A stretch of 64,000 nt of DNA, taken from NCBI GenBank assembly GCA_900208305.1, contig OAPG01000001.1, positions 1,922,001-1,986,000 of the forward strand, given 5' to 3'. Source of the DNA: Melanopsichium pennsylvanicum. Its lineage: Eukaryota; Basidiomycota; Ustilaginomycetes; Ustilaginales. A program made the position numbers and the translations under genes. The notes beneath the pieces are model-generated. The model did no database searches and was not told where the DNA came from. It saw only the letters and a program-made list of their open reading frames with translations. Shown here in pieces: positions 38,590 to 48,800 of this stretch. How positions within the stretch are numbered: position 1 is the first letter of the stretch; each line of letters begins with the position of its first letter.

Positions 38590-41500
38590 AACGACAAAAA
38601 AAAACGACAAAAAAGGTCTGGAACTCAGAGTGCCTTGCCACTTTTCCTTTTTTTTCAATTTAAAGTTTGAATTTGGAATTCCAAGTTTTATTTTCTTTGG
38701 GTCCGTCGGATGATCTTTTTCTGGTATTCAGAGCCTACTTGTATTGACTTTGTGAAATCTCGCCACTGAGGTTAGTAAATGAACTTCAACCCTATCTATA
38801 CCGTAAAAGTGCGTAAGAAGCGTGGTCGCGGCCTGTCTTTGATCTTTTGCCGCAGGTCTCGCATCCACATGCCACGCGATTCGTTCGAGTGGTATACAAT
38901 TTACAACAATAATCGGAGCACCAAGCCCCATATCAGGCACTACGTCAGTGTACCGAAGTTTGCTTTTCGCAAAAACCAAACGCTCAAGATATTTGAAGCC
39001 TAACGAACAACGATACAATTGAAATTCGTCGGTCCATTCAAAGGCACTATAAGGTCAACCAAGTCATTTCTCACTGCCTTTCTAATGTTAAATAAATAAG
39101 ACGTGACCCGCATGTAACGAGTTGGGGCGCAGCTTGACCTAAAAGGCCATTCACTTGATCAGCACCGAATTCAGTCTATCCGACACTTAGATGTGACTCT
39201 CTCTTGTATGACCTTGACAAGAAAGTGAGTGCCACATCCAAGACGCACATGGTTGGAACCAAGACCCCGGCAAGCATTGTGTTGAATGCATTCAAGCTTG
39301 AGACAGTAAAGCAACAGAACAACATCAAGTTATTCAAACAAGGTACACTCCAAGGTGCGGACATAAAGGTGTCTACAGCTTCTCGGCAAGTCGTCGACGG
39401 CGCAAGGCGGGGATTGTCCCTCTTTTGGAAAGCCTCGCCAGCACGCATGCGAGTCTTGCTCGCTTGGAAGAATTTAATCGAAAAACACAACACTAATGAA
39501 TCTTTTACCCTTCCGATCCCGATCCCTAAAGCACTCTAAATTTACCCGTTCCCGACCGCTCAAAATTGAGCCCTGTTTGTACTGTGTGCGTATGTGTTGA
39601 CTTGGAGGAACCAGAGTCACATTTGTATGCAGACCTAATCGCTCATGGTCTCGCTGAGCTACGTGCGGAATTCAAACCGCACAGGTTTGCATGCAGCACA
39701 TCAGTGCTACCACGCCAAGTCTGCGGCACAACAGCGTTTCTCAAACAAGTTGAAGGAAATATTCTTGCTGGTGTTTTGTGTTCATAGTTTAAGATGCCTT
39801 CGTCGTTTGTATCTCATCCTTTCTATTTGATCTCCAAGCACCTTGCATTGCGCAAAATGATACTTCCATTTCACGGCAGGTAACTTACGCCTCCTTCAAA
39901 CCAAGTGACATGCGCAATGCTGATCGTCTCGTACCCATGGCGCAAGTGTAGCACTGACGGCTGGCGCAGGATACCGACAGGATGACAGTACACCGTCCAA
40001 ATGCGAGGGGATAGGCAGACTTTGCTCAGCCCTCAGCCTACCTCCTTGCATAAATTTCTGAGCATCCTACAGCTTGCATTCTTTGGGGCACACCTTGGCA
40101 GCCTTGCAGCGGTGAAGCACTATCTCCAAGAGCAAGAGCGGGCGATTGTGTGCAAAATGGTGCGTACAGGTCTGAACAAAGGAGATAAAGGATGAAGGCA
40201 GATCGACCATCGGTCCGATCGCACCGAGGAAGCGGTATCACTTGCATGCAACTGCTTGTTAAAGAATCGAAAGCAGTAAGTCGGCCTCCAAGCCGGGCGA
40301 GTCAGATGTTCGGGGCCTTGATTCCCGCTCCCACTCTTTGGTCGCATGCGAAAATTACGTCAAGCGGCACTGCATACAATAAATGAAAATACATACTGTA
40401 TTAGCCATTACATCGAGCCTTGTCCTCATTGCCACCCACGCTTCACTCCGGAAAAGCAAGCAGCTTGATGCAAATGCATACAGCAAGAAAAAAATATTCG
40501 TTTGATCGAGACGACCTGACTCGAGCAACAGAACGGCGAGACAGGTGACACCTGAGGATTCTGTCAGCTGTCATGCACCACTTTACACATCCCTGCCACT
40601 CATTGCCTCATACAACTTAGCCGGAAGATGTTGCGGAAAATGGAAAATCAAGAGGCGCAGTAGGTTCTAGACCAGCTGGCCTTGCTCAAATCATGCTTGG
40701 TGCCGTGATTCGACTCGCCTCGCAAATACTCCGATCCAGCAGCCAGGGAGCTCCAGTCTCCAAGCGAGATGTGGCATAATTCCGAAGCTCTTCTCGGTTC
40801 CACTAAACCTATGATCAAACGAGGTAAGTATGTGAGACACTGCCTGAAGCTTTAGCCTCTGCCAAGGCACGCTCTGTGAATCACTCGAGCAAACGTCGCA
40901 AGAGGTGCTACACCAGTATCTCATCGTAGCCGAAAGGAGCGAGATGGAGTTAGACACTCCTCTTCGGATCTGCTCGTCCGCGTTGCACAGTCTCTGCTTG
41001 GCAAACGAATTACTTCTTGCGTCCGGATATCAAGGAGGAACTATAAGATGAGCCCGTGTAAGAGAAAGCAAGTGTCAGACGATGCATTTGATGTTCGGAC
41101 ACCGCAGAGAACCAGACATTGCTCTGCGGCGATGGCTTGATGGGACACTCAAATCGATGTCGACTAGACCTAATATCAGGGCCTCTCTACTTTCGTTTTT
41201 GAAGGTGGCACCAATGTGACATCTCGGAATCATACGCTCTTGCAGCCGTATGGTCTTGGCGAAAGCAAGACACAAAGCTGTCATGCACTCTCTCTAACAA
41301 GTGAAGCGGATGGCCGCCTGTATACTATGAGTCTCAACAACAATTTGAGCCATATTTTCCAACAGATTTGTCCAGATACGGCGAACCGGAGTTTGAACCA
41401 TTCACCGAATCTTTTAACTCACTTCACCCGCTTCATGAGGCTCGTGGGCTTGCATTTTCGCAACATCAAATCAAGTGTCCTAATAGCGACTATGGGTTGT

Positions 41501-43006
41501 ATTCTTTGCGTCATGTGTCAATACCGATTAGAGAGCAGGTTCATGCCTCCTTTTCAGCTGGTGATTTAGCCGTGTTTCATGCTTCTTTTTCGCAGTTGTC
41601 ATACCCTTAAGCCCAACAACTTAAAACGGTCTAACATGATCATGGATTTGGCCGCACCAAGAACTCACTTTTTCCGTTCGACCATTGCAGAAAGCTACAT
41701 CTCAAAGCCTCAAGCCTTGATCTAGAGCGCTTCTCATGCTTGCTGCCAAGGCTTGAGAGTTTTTTTCGGACGCCGGAACCTCATACCGCAGCTTCGAGCA
41801 AAGATTTTTTGCGCTAGCTTGTGCGGCAAAGGCCATTTTGAAAATGGGCCAACATGTTCGAGACCCTCGGCGGCGTAAACTCACCTGTCAATTTCCGCAA
41901 CGACGGATGAATTTTGTGGCGCCAATCTTCGCCGTCTCCCGCGCAGCTATCTGATCTAACCTTTCTCTGGCCTGACAGACGACTAATGTGTGGAACCTGT
42001 CCATCATCAGCCGCTTGCTGCTGACAATCCGAGTTTCAGACCCAAGCGTTTGGATTAAATTTCTTGACCCGGAATGACGGAAGTGAAGAAGTTAATGATT
42101 CACGCGTCGTCACGGCGACCTCTTGAAAGGCTGCATACGCTGCAAGCGTTTGCTGCTCCATGCCACAGACACCAGTAGATCCAATCGTTGCAACTCATCT
42201 GTCGACTTGTTCTGTCTCTCAGACCTACAGAGCTGTAAACGACTGTCTATTGTGCTCGAGGTTGAGTCAATCGACATGCATCGTAGTGTTTTTAATTCGG
42301 TGGTACAAACCTCTCTACCTACTAGCGTAAGATGGGAAGCCACGAACATGCAGAGGTCTGCAATCTCCAAGGGCCAGAACAAGCGTGATTCACCGAGATG
42401 CACCCGAACTGTGCACGTGAGAACCAACATGTGCAATCCCACTACTATAAACCTTGTTGTTCTCATTCTCGCAAAGAGGAGCACCGCTTCCTTTTACTTC
42501 TGCTTCCCGACCAGCTTGTCAAACTCGGCGTCTCCATACTTGCAGTGTTTCGGATCGCAACAGACGAGGAGTACAGAACCCCATACCAAGTGTACGTACA
42601 AAATCGATTTGTTTTGTTGAAACCCGTCGTACCGCATTCGAGCTAGTGTAACCCGTCGCTCACCTCACTCATGGACACAGCAAGGAAACAACCTCTCACG
42701 GTGGATGCACAAGCGTCCGTCAGTCTTGTTCTGATTTCGTTCCACACGACAATGTTTCTTGAAAATGTTCCAGGCGTGGCCATACTTTTGTTCACCTGTG
42801 TTCATCGGCGTTCGTGCAGTTCTCTAGCAACGTGGTTGGTTTGGCTATGGTTGATTCCTTGGTTTGTGGCTCAAGAGTGTCGCCCACTACCCTGCCAAGC
42901 TGTCTTGTGTGTTCGTCGGCCGCCCGAGGCAGACAGAACAAGAAAGTCTCGAATGTCTACCATGTGCAAAGCGCGTTTGATTCCCCGAGAGACAGCGACA
43001 AGAAAA

Positions 43007-43022
43007 CACACACACACACACA
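43007..43022. repeat. (CA)n dinucleotide repeat
   Basis: A short run of about eight CA units downstream of the CSN6 stop codon. Ordinary microsatellite. Confidence 0.85.
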
Positions 43023-43084
43023 CGCACACCTACATACAGCGCATGTGAGCAACGGCGATGCATTCATCAATGCTCCAGATCTAA

Positions 43085-44758
43085 CTAAGAATACAAAGCA
43101 TGAATGCCCGGTCCCCTTCCCGCACCTCTCCTTGCCTGTCCACCTGACGCTGAAGCACCCAAGATCCCACCTTCACTCTCGTCTTTCCAACCGCCGCCCG
43201 CTTGGATCAGTTCGAACTTGTCCGTCAACTACACCACCAGACCACGTCCAAGCCACACAACCGGGGATCCAACCGTCCAGACCAAGCCGGCAGGTGCGAG
43301 TATCGCGAAGTAGAGAAGAAGGGAAAAAAAAGGAGAACGGGTTTAGGGTCAGCATCCGTCGGAGCTTCGGCAAGCCCCATCTCCGGCTCCTTGGTGTAGG
43401 AAAGGTGAAGAAACTGTTTTCCAGACCGCTTGCTGCGAGCTTCGTGTGTACGTACCTCGTTCATCGTGTGCAGCGACTCGGTGAGGACGCAGAGGTAGTT
43501 TGTTAGAAGAACGTCATTGTGTTCCTGCCAATGGTGGATATTGGGAGGGGAAGGTGGGGGAAATTGGGTCAGCTCATCGGATCTCGCACAATTCACACGC
43601 TTCGTATCGGACAACGCGATCTGGAGGTGAACGTTGGATGTTTGCAAAGGTGCTCTCGGCGACAATTGCTATACTCACTCGTAGCAACTCTTCCTGCAGC
43701 TCCGGCAGCACACTTTGCGGGAGGTTGGCAACCACGGTTTGAATCTGCCGCAAACTTTCGTGATCCCAAGATGCACCACCAGTCTTGACCGCTTTGAGGT
43801 AAGTCAGGACTTGTCGAATGCGATCGTTGAGCTTGCTAATTGCGCTGTGTTGGGCTTGCATGCTCGATAACGCTAGACCGTCAGACCATCGTGAACATCA
43901 AAATATTTAATCAGCGTTTGCTCCTTTTCTTGTCATGGATTTGAAGAAGATGCTTTTGGACTCACTTGCGCTCTCGTGATCTGCCCCAGACTCAGCCCCA
44001 GCCTTGCCAACATGATCTACAGCGATCCTCTCCGCTTCGCCCGTCTCAATCTTGTACCCTGCTGGAACAAAAAAGCTACTCGTTTCCCCCTGAACCATCT
44101 CTACCACCGACTCATATACTCTGATTGGTAGCTCTCCATTCAACTCGGCATTCTCAAAGCTCGTCACGGTTTGGCTGAGCTGCACTAGCAAGGGAGTCTC
44201 GTTGTATGCGATAAGCTGTTTGTGAATCGCCAATTCTTGAGTTGTCGGCACATCTCCAATGGCATACCACCCTAGAAGATCAAGTGTGGGGAACACTTGC
44301 TTATATTGTGCTTGACGGGACTTGAGAAAAGCATGATTGATATTCGGGGCGGATATTGCGGAAGAGGAGGAGGAGGCAGCGTCCAGTCGGATTTCGAACG
44401 AGTTCTGAATGTCAATGTCTCGACCTGCTTGTGTGCCGAGAAGAACGCCGTAAACAGTCACTTCGGAGTCTTCACTTTGAAGGCGAGTGCGTACGAGATG
44501 CTCAGATATGTTCAGGATAGGAAGTGGGTGAAGAGAGATGTTGCTTCCAATCGAAGATGACGGGTGGCTGTCGAGGACGACCGGTGAAAGCTTTGACGTT
44601 TTGAGAATCGAAGTTGAGGCCTTTGGACCTGCTTGGGACGACATTATGCTGTAGTCCGACCCGTTGTATTTGTTGTATAAGATTGGCAAGAGCGCAGGAG
44701 ATGGTGTCGATGATGATGATGAGCGGATTGAGTCAAGTGATGGCTCGAGCACAGACAT
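43085..44758 (-). CDS. CSN6: COP9 signalosome subunit 6 (MPN domain, non-catalytic), four exons
   Basis: CSN6 pairs with CSN5 in the complex that removes Nedd8 from cullins. Exons on the minus strand: 44758-43966, 43872-43679, 43524-43456 and 43228-43085, with introns of 93, 154 and 227 bp starting GTGAGT, GTGAGT and GTACGT. The spliced frame is 399 residues. The N-terminal 65 residues are Ser-rich. The MPN domain (about 72-220) contains ISLHPLPILNISEHLVR, VTVYGVLLGTQAGRDIDIQNSFE-like strands and WYAIGDVPTTQELAIHKQL, without the JAMM zinc motif, as expected for CSN6. Exon 2 gives MQAQHSAISKLNDRIRQVL; exon 3 NYLCVLTESLHTMNE; exon 4 LTDKFELIQ, which together match the C-terminal helices of the family. 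The last 35 residues are Gly/Arg-rich. The start at 44758 is preferred over an upstream ATG at 44905. Confidence 0.87.
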
Positions 44759-44997
44759 GTGCAAGTGCGTGTGTTTAACTGCGCAATTACAGTAAATTTT
44801 ACTCCACTTTCTCAGATTGGCAGCTCGCTGCACGTGATGTACTCCTGGCAAAAATCTAGGCGCGTCTCGACTGTGCCTCGGATCACAGCCCTTATGCACT
44901 CTCAATCTCTTGAGGTCCTCTCCTCTGTTTTCACCATCACATGCTATCTTGAAGCATCAAGCATCACACCAAAGACGTAAGGAGTCTCGTGGCAAAA
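44759..44997. promoter_or_regulatory. Short divergent promoter between CSN6 and the CENP-W-like gene
   Basis: Only 239 bp separate the two proposed start codons. A TACAGTA motif followed by AATTTTACT lies at 44788-44802. Shared regulation is inferred from the spacing. Confidence 0.4.
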
Positions 44998-45234
44998 ATG
45001 AAGCTTCCAGCACGCTCTTTAGTCAAGAAGCTCGTCAGGGCCCATCTTCCACCCAACACCCGACTCTCCAAATCAGCAGATCTCTATATTATACTCGCTT
45101 TCCTCATCTATATGCAACGTCTGGCGAACGAATCGAGGGTGGCACATCAGATCGATGTGTCAAACGGCTTGAAGGGCTCAAGGACCATCTCGAGACGTCA
45201 TGTCAGTGGTGCTCGAAAGCGTGTTCGCGGCTGA
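44998..45234 (+). CDS. CENP-W-like histone-fold kinetochore protein
   Basis: A 78-residue frame from ATG 44998 (AAAAATGAAG context). It resembles CENP-W, the histone-fold partner of CENP-T at the inner kinetochore. The first helix is LVKKLVRAHLPP, the next strand RLSKSADLYIILAFLIYMQRL with the family's central LSK-AD pattern, then LANESR (human RLAEESR). The end, SRTISRRHVSGARK, parallels the human RVINKEHVLAAAK. The length (human 88) fits. The 3' end is uncertain: another frame stays open from 45200, and a 120-bp stretch after a good acceptor (TTTATAG, 45371-45490) reads as a plausible exon ending in TAA. Either may belong to this gene or to another. It diverges from CSN6. Confidence 0.55.
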   Translation: MKLPARSLVKKLVRAHLPPNTRLSKSADLYIILAFLIYMQRLANESRVAHQIDVSNGLKGSRTISRRHVSGARKRVRG

Positions 45235-45844
45235 AGTTGCGGACCGCCTTGATACCACGGCCGACCACGGAGCCTACATCTTTCACATCAACAGAGGTTA
45301 GCGCCATTATAAAAATGTTCGATCGTCAGGCCATTCGTCCTTATAATTTCTTTTCCTCTCAAATTTATAGGCGGAGAAACAGAGCAATGAGATCAAATTC
45401 AGCCAGTCAGCATCACCCGAAAATGTTCACCATATGCTCGACGCCGGAGCCCCTGTATTCCACCTTGAGCTTCGGATCGCCACTAAGTAAAAAAAAAAAA
45501 AAACAGCGTCCCGACCACTTCGTCGAGTAATGGACAGCATCAAACGTCGCGCTCGCGACATCACCAGCACGCTTTCTCACCAGGATCGAAGATCCACTCA
45601 GAGTGCCGAGGATAGCTTCGCATCTAGGTTCGTGTGAATGGCGCTCAGAATGCTGCCAGCCTATCGTCTTTCTGTTCAGCCGTGCAACGGGCGATCGCCG
45701 CTACACTACGAGCACGCAGACATTCAGGTAACCACCAAACAACACAACCATGGTTGCTCCACGGGTGACATGAGATCATTATTATCTGAACTATCGTGCA
45801 ATCAGAACTATTGAATACAGAACCAAGCAAAAACGCGTCCGTGC
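45235..45844. other. Compact region with possible small exons
   Basis: This 610-bp region holds an open 40-codon stretch (45371-45490) preceded by an intron-like acceptor, an A-run (45488-45503), and the short frame at 45530. It ends with the 3' region of the large gene on the other strand. The density of coding-like pieces is higher than in other spacers. Confidence 0.35.
45530..45637 (+). CDS. Possible small gene or first exon, unknown
   Basis: A 35-codon frame (MDSIKRRARDITSTLSHQDR...) has a protein-like composition, with alternating charged and polar residues. A GTGTGA or GTTCGT near its end could be a donor, and an acceptor TTCTGTTCAG at about 45695-45704 followed by another open piece with a GTAACC donor would extend it. 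I do not recognise the product. It is reported because it would be missed by a length cut-off. Confidence 0.25.
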   Translation: MDSIKRRARDITSTLSHQDRRSTQSAEDSFASRFV

Positions 45845-48800
45845 TCAGATCATCTTGCTCCTCGGCGGTGAGTAGTAGCGCAAATAGGGCTGAGGATTTC
45901 CCATCCTCGCCAGTTCCGCCTGAATTTCATCCTCCATGGTGTTGTTCCCGCTTGGCAACGACCCAAGGCTGGGTGGAGCGCCAACAGAAATGTTGCTGTA
46001 CACGGACGAGAGTGTCGACCCGATAGACTTGTCCGTCGCACCGGAAATACTGCGGATCCCACTGCTTGTGGTAGTTTGCGTACTAGGCTTGATACCGAGG
46101 CGGGGCAGACGCGAAGAGATGCTTCGATGTGAGGGAGAATCCGAGATCCCACCGCTCACGGATCGACTTGTTGGGATCTTGCTGGGTGCAGGAAAAGGTC
46201 GGTGGATGCCGGCATTCTTTGTTACAGTGGCTTGAGACCCGGATCGTGGGAGAGAAGACGACACGTCGCGTTGGGGGGTGCCTGCATTGCTTGAAATTGC
46301 TGTCTGATTTTGAACCGTGGAAGGCACTGAACAATACCGATCCCCCTCCTGCTCATAACTACTGTAACGGTGACCAATGTCACCGAGCCTGGAATCAATG
46401 GTCTCGCCTTGCGTGGTGCTGCCTTCTTTTCGCTGATGCGATCTCCCAGTCGAAGTAGTGACCAGCTCATAGTCAACCTCTGGCAACTCCTCGTCGGCGA
46501 TGCTCCACATTTCGTCTTCCTCTTTGGGCAGGCTGCCGCCTAGCAAGGCGGGGGAGGTTTGCTGCGTCCTCTTGTAACGTGGTGCACGGAGGAGGCTGCT
46601 ACTTCGCGGTGTGGGAAGCGGCGATGCCTGGCTGGATCGGACGGAGCCGCTGTCCTCTCTAAACAGACCTCCAGGACCATTCAGCAAGGAGACAGGGCGC
46701 GCTCGGGGCAGCTCGCTGCTGCTAGCTGGCAGAATCGATCGTTCGGAACCCGGCAGACCAGAAACGAAAGCTTCGGACCGCGAGACTCTGTGCGTGGGCT
46801 TGGCCAGAGCCGATACTGACGAGGAGAATGATGGTGGAGGCGATACCAAGCCCGCCTTGATGCGAGGCGAGAAAGCGCTGCCTCCCGGTCGTACATTCGA
46901 ATGCAGTGCCGGCGGCAGTTCAACGTCCATAATCGACCCTTCCCCATCTTCCGACCCGAGCGTCTGATCAGCTGTAGAATTTAGCTGATGGTCGAGATAC
47001 CTCAATTCCATCAGCTCGTTCTCTAGATCCTGAATTTGGCCAATCAGTGTCACTTCGCGCGAATCGCGACGTTCCAGCTCCCTCTCCAACTCAAGCACAC
47101 GGGTCACCTCGGCATGAAGGTCGCCCGTCAAGCTCTCATGTCGAGAGTGCAGATCAGCGTTCTCCGCACGCACCCTTTCGAGAGTGTCGAGCAAGCTCTC
47201 CTTTTCTAGCTCGTGACGACGCACCATGTTGGCAAGTGAGTGCTGCGAGACAGAGGTGGCAAAAGACCTTGGGGTGCCAAGCGTCTTAGCAGTTGCGGAT
47301 GGAGAGGTGTGTCCGTTACCAGAGCTGGCCCGTCCAACAGTCGTGTTGTCGGTGCTGAATCGCTTTCGGTAGCTGTCCGATTCCAGAAGGCTAGAAGGAA
47401 CATGGTCTCGGCTGAGGGCCTGCGAGTATCGGCTTGAGCTGGATTTGGCATCCGAAGGAGGTCGCCTGCGGACGGGAACGCCTTCGATCGACTCGTTCCG
47501 AGAGATATCCTGTGCCGATGAGGCCGAAGAGACGCTGGCATGGCGCAACATTTGAGGTTTGATGTCAAGTGGCATGCCCATCAGCCCAGAAAGAGAGGTG
47601 GATGCGCGAGTCTCGCCCATCGACTGTGTGCGTAGCTGTGAGCGAGGGGCTTGGCTATGGTTGGTTCCGTCCTGAGTGTTGCGCTTGGCCTGCGCGTGCT
47701 GACTGAGCGGCTCATCGGTCTTGGTCGAGGCCTTGGCAAGAGGGGAGTTGAAGACGGGCTCGGTACCTCCTGAGGTGGACTGGCCGTGCTTCATTGGGCG
47801 ACGAGGAGGCTCTAGGCGACTTTCCTCAGCACGCATTTGCGGCGAAGGGGTGACGCCTATAGCAGAGGAATGCACCAGGGCCAGCATACGACCATAGGCC
47901 TCTTCAATGTCGCGCATACCCTCCTGTCGCCTTTTAGCAGCCTTGGCAGGCGTGGCCTCAGACATGATCGACATTTCACCCGCTGGCATGCGCTCACTGT
48001 TTGGCTCGACATGTTCCGAAACAAAGCTGTTCTCGCCAAGAGTGTCGACCGATCCATTAGCGATAGCCGTACGCGACTCGTCACCTTCCGTAAGCTGCGA
48101 GGAGCTGATAGCTTTGCGCACGCTTCGCACCGCATCTGCAAGTGCTTCATGCGATTCAGGAGCAAGCGTAATGCGACGGCCGTCGTCGCTCATGATGAAG
48201 GAAGAGCTATCCTGCGCCCAGGCTCCGGGAAGTGGGAGATCGTCCGTGCTCTTGTCAGCGATCCGTGGCGTCGGCTGCAGAGATCCGTCTCGGGAGAGCA
48301 CGCTAGCGGAAGACGTGTTGGCATGCAGAACGTAGGATGCATCCGACATTCTTTGACGGAGCGAAGTAGGGTCGAAACTTCCCTCATCTCGGTTGTGCTG
48401 CAAGGCTGCTTCCACTGCTGCCAAGTGGCTCTCGATCTCACAAACTTTGACTTCGGGCGAGACGATCTCCTGCGCTTCGGAAACGTCACCTTCTGCATCA
48501 TCGGCTAGACGCTCCTCCGTGTGAGGGCCCTCCGTAGCCGTGGAGAAACGAGAAAGCTGCGTTCGACTTACCTCGGCAGCGGGTTCGCTCTGTTGGGAAA
48601 GTATCGAGTCAAGACCACCAAAGGTGTCGCGCCGTTGACAGTGGTGTTCTCCATTGGACGCCCGTCCGACAGGTGAGTTGCGGTTCGAATGGCTTATCGT
48701 TTCGACCAAGGCGGTATGAGAAACAGTGGAGAGATGCGTCGCCAGAGGGAGGGCGCGTATCGATGCGTCATCGTCCTCATCAAGGAGCTCGGGCTGGTAC

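Larger units (their letters stand above)
37206..43084. other. 5.9-kb gene-poor region
   Basis: This is the longest stretch without a convincing gene. It holds the AAAAC pentanucleotide array (38441-38589), a TACTGTA motif at 40394 and a CA repeat (43007-43022). The open frames are at most about 125 codons outside the repeat and none resembles a known family; the best-looking ones are at 38779-39003, 39204-39539 and 41368-41610. Short exons of an unrecognised gene could be hidden here. Confidence 0.45.

Noticed and set aside
38093..38713. Frames with KQNKT or FVLFC repeats
   Set aside because: They are created by the AAAAC array, which keeps every frame open on both strands; flanking sequence is not protein-like.
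45120..45182. Intron GTCTGG...CTCAAG inside the CENP-W-like gene that would shift to another open frame
   Set aside because: It would delete the conserved RLANESR segment, which matches human CENP-W well, so the unspliced frame is preferred.
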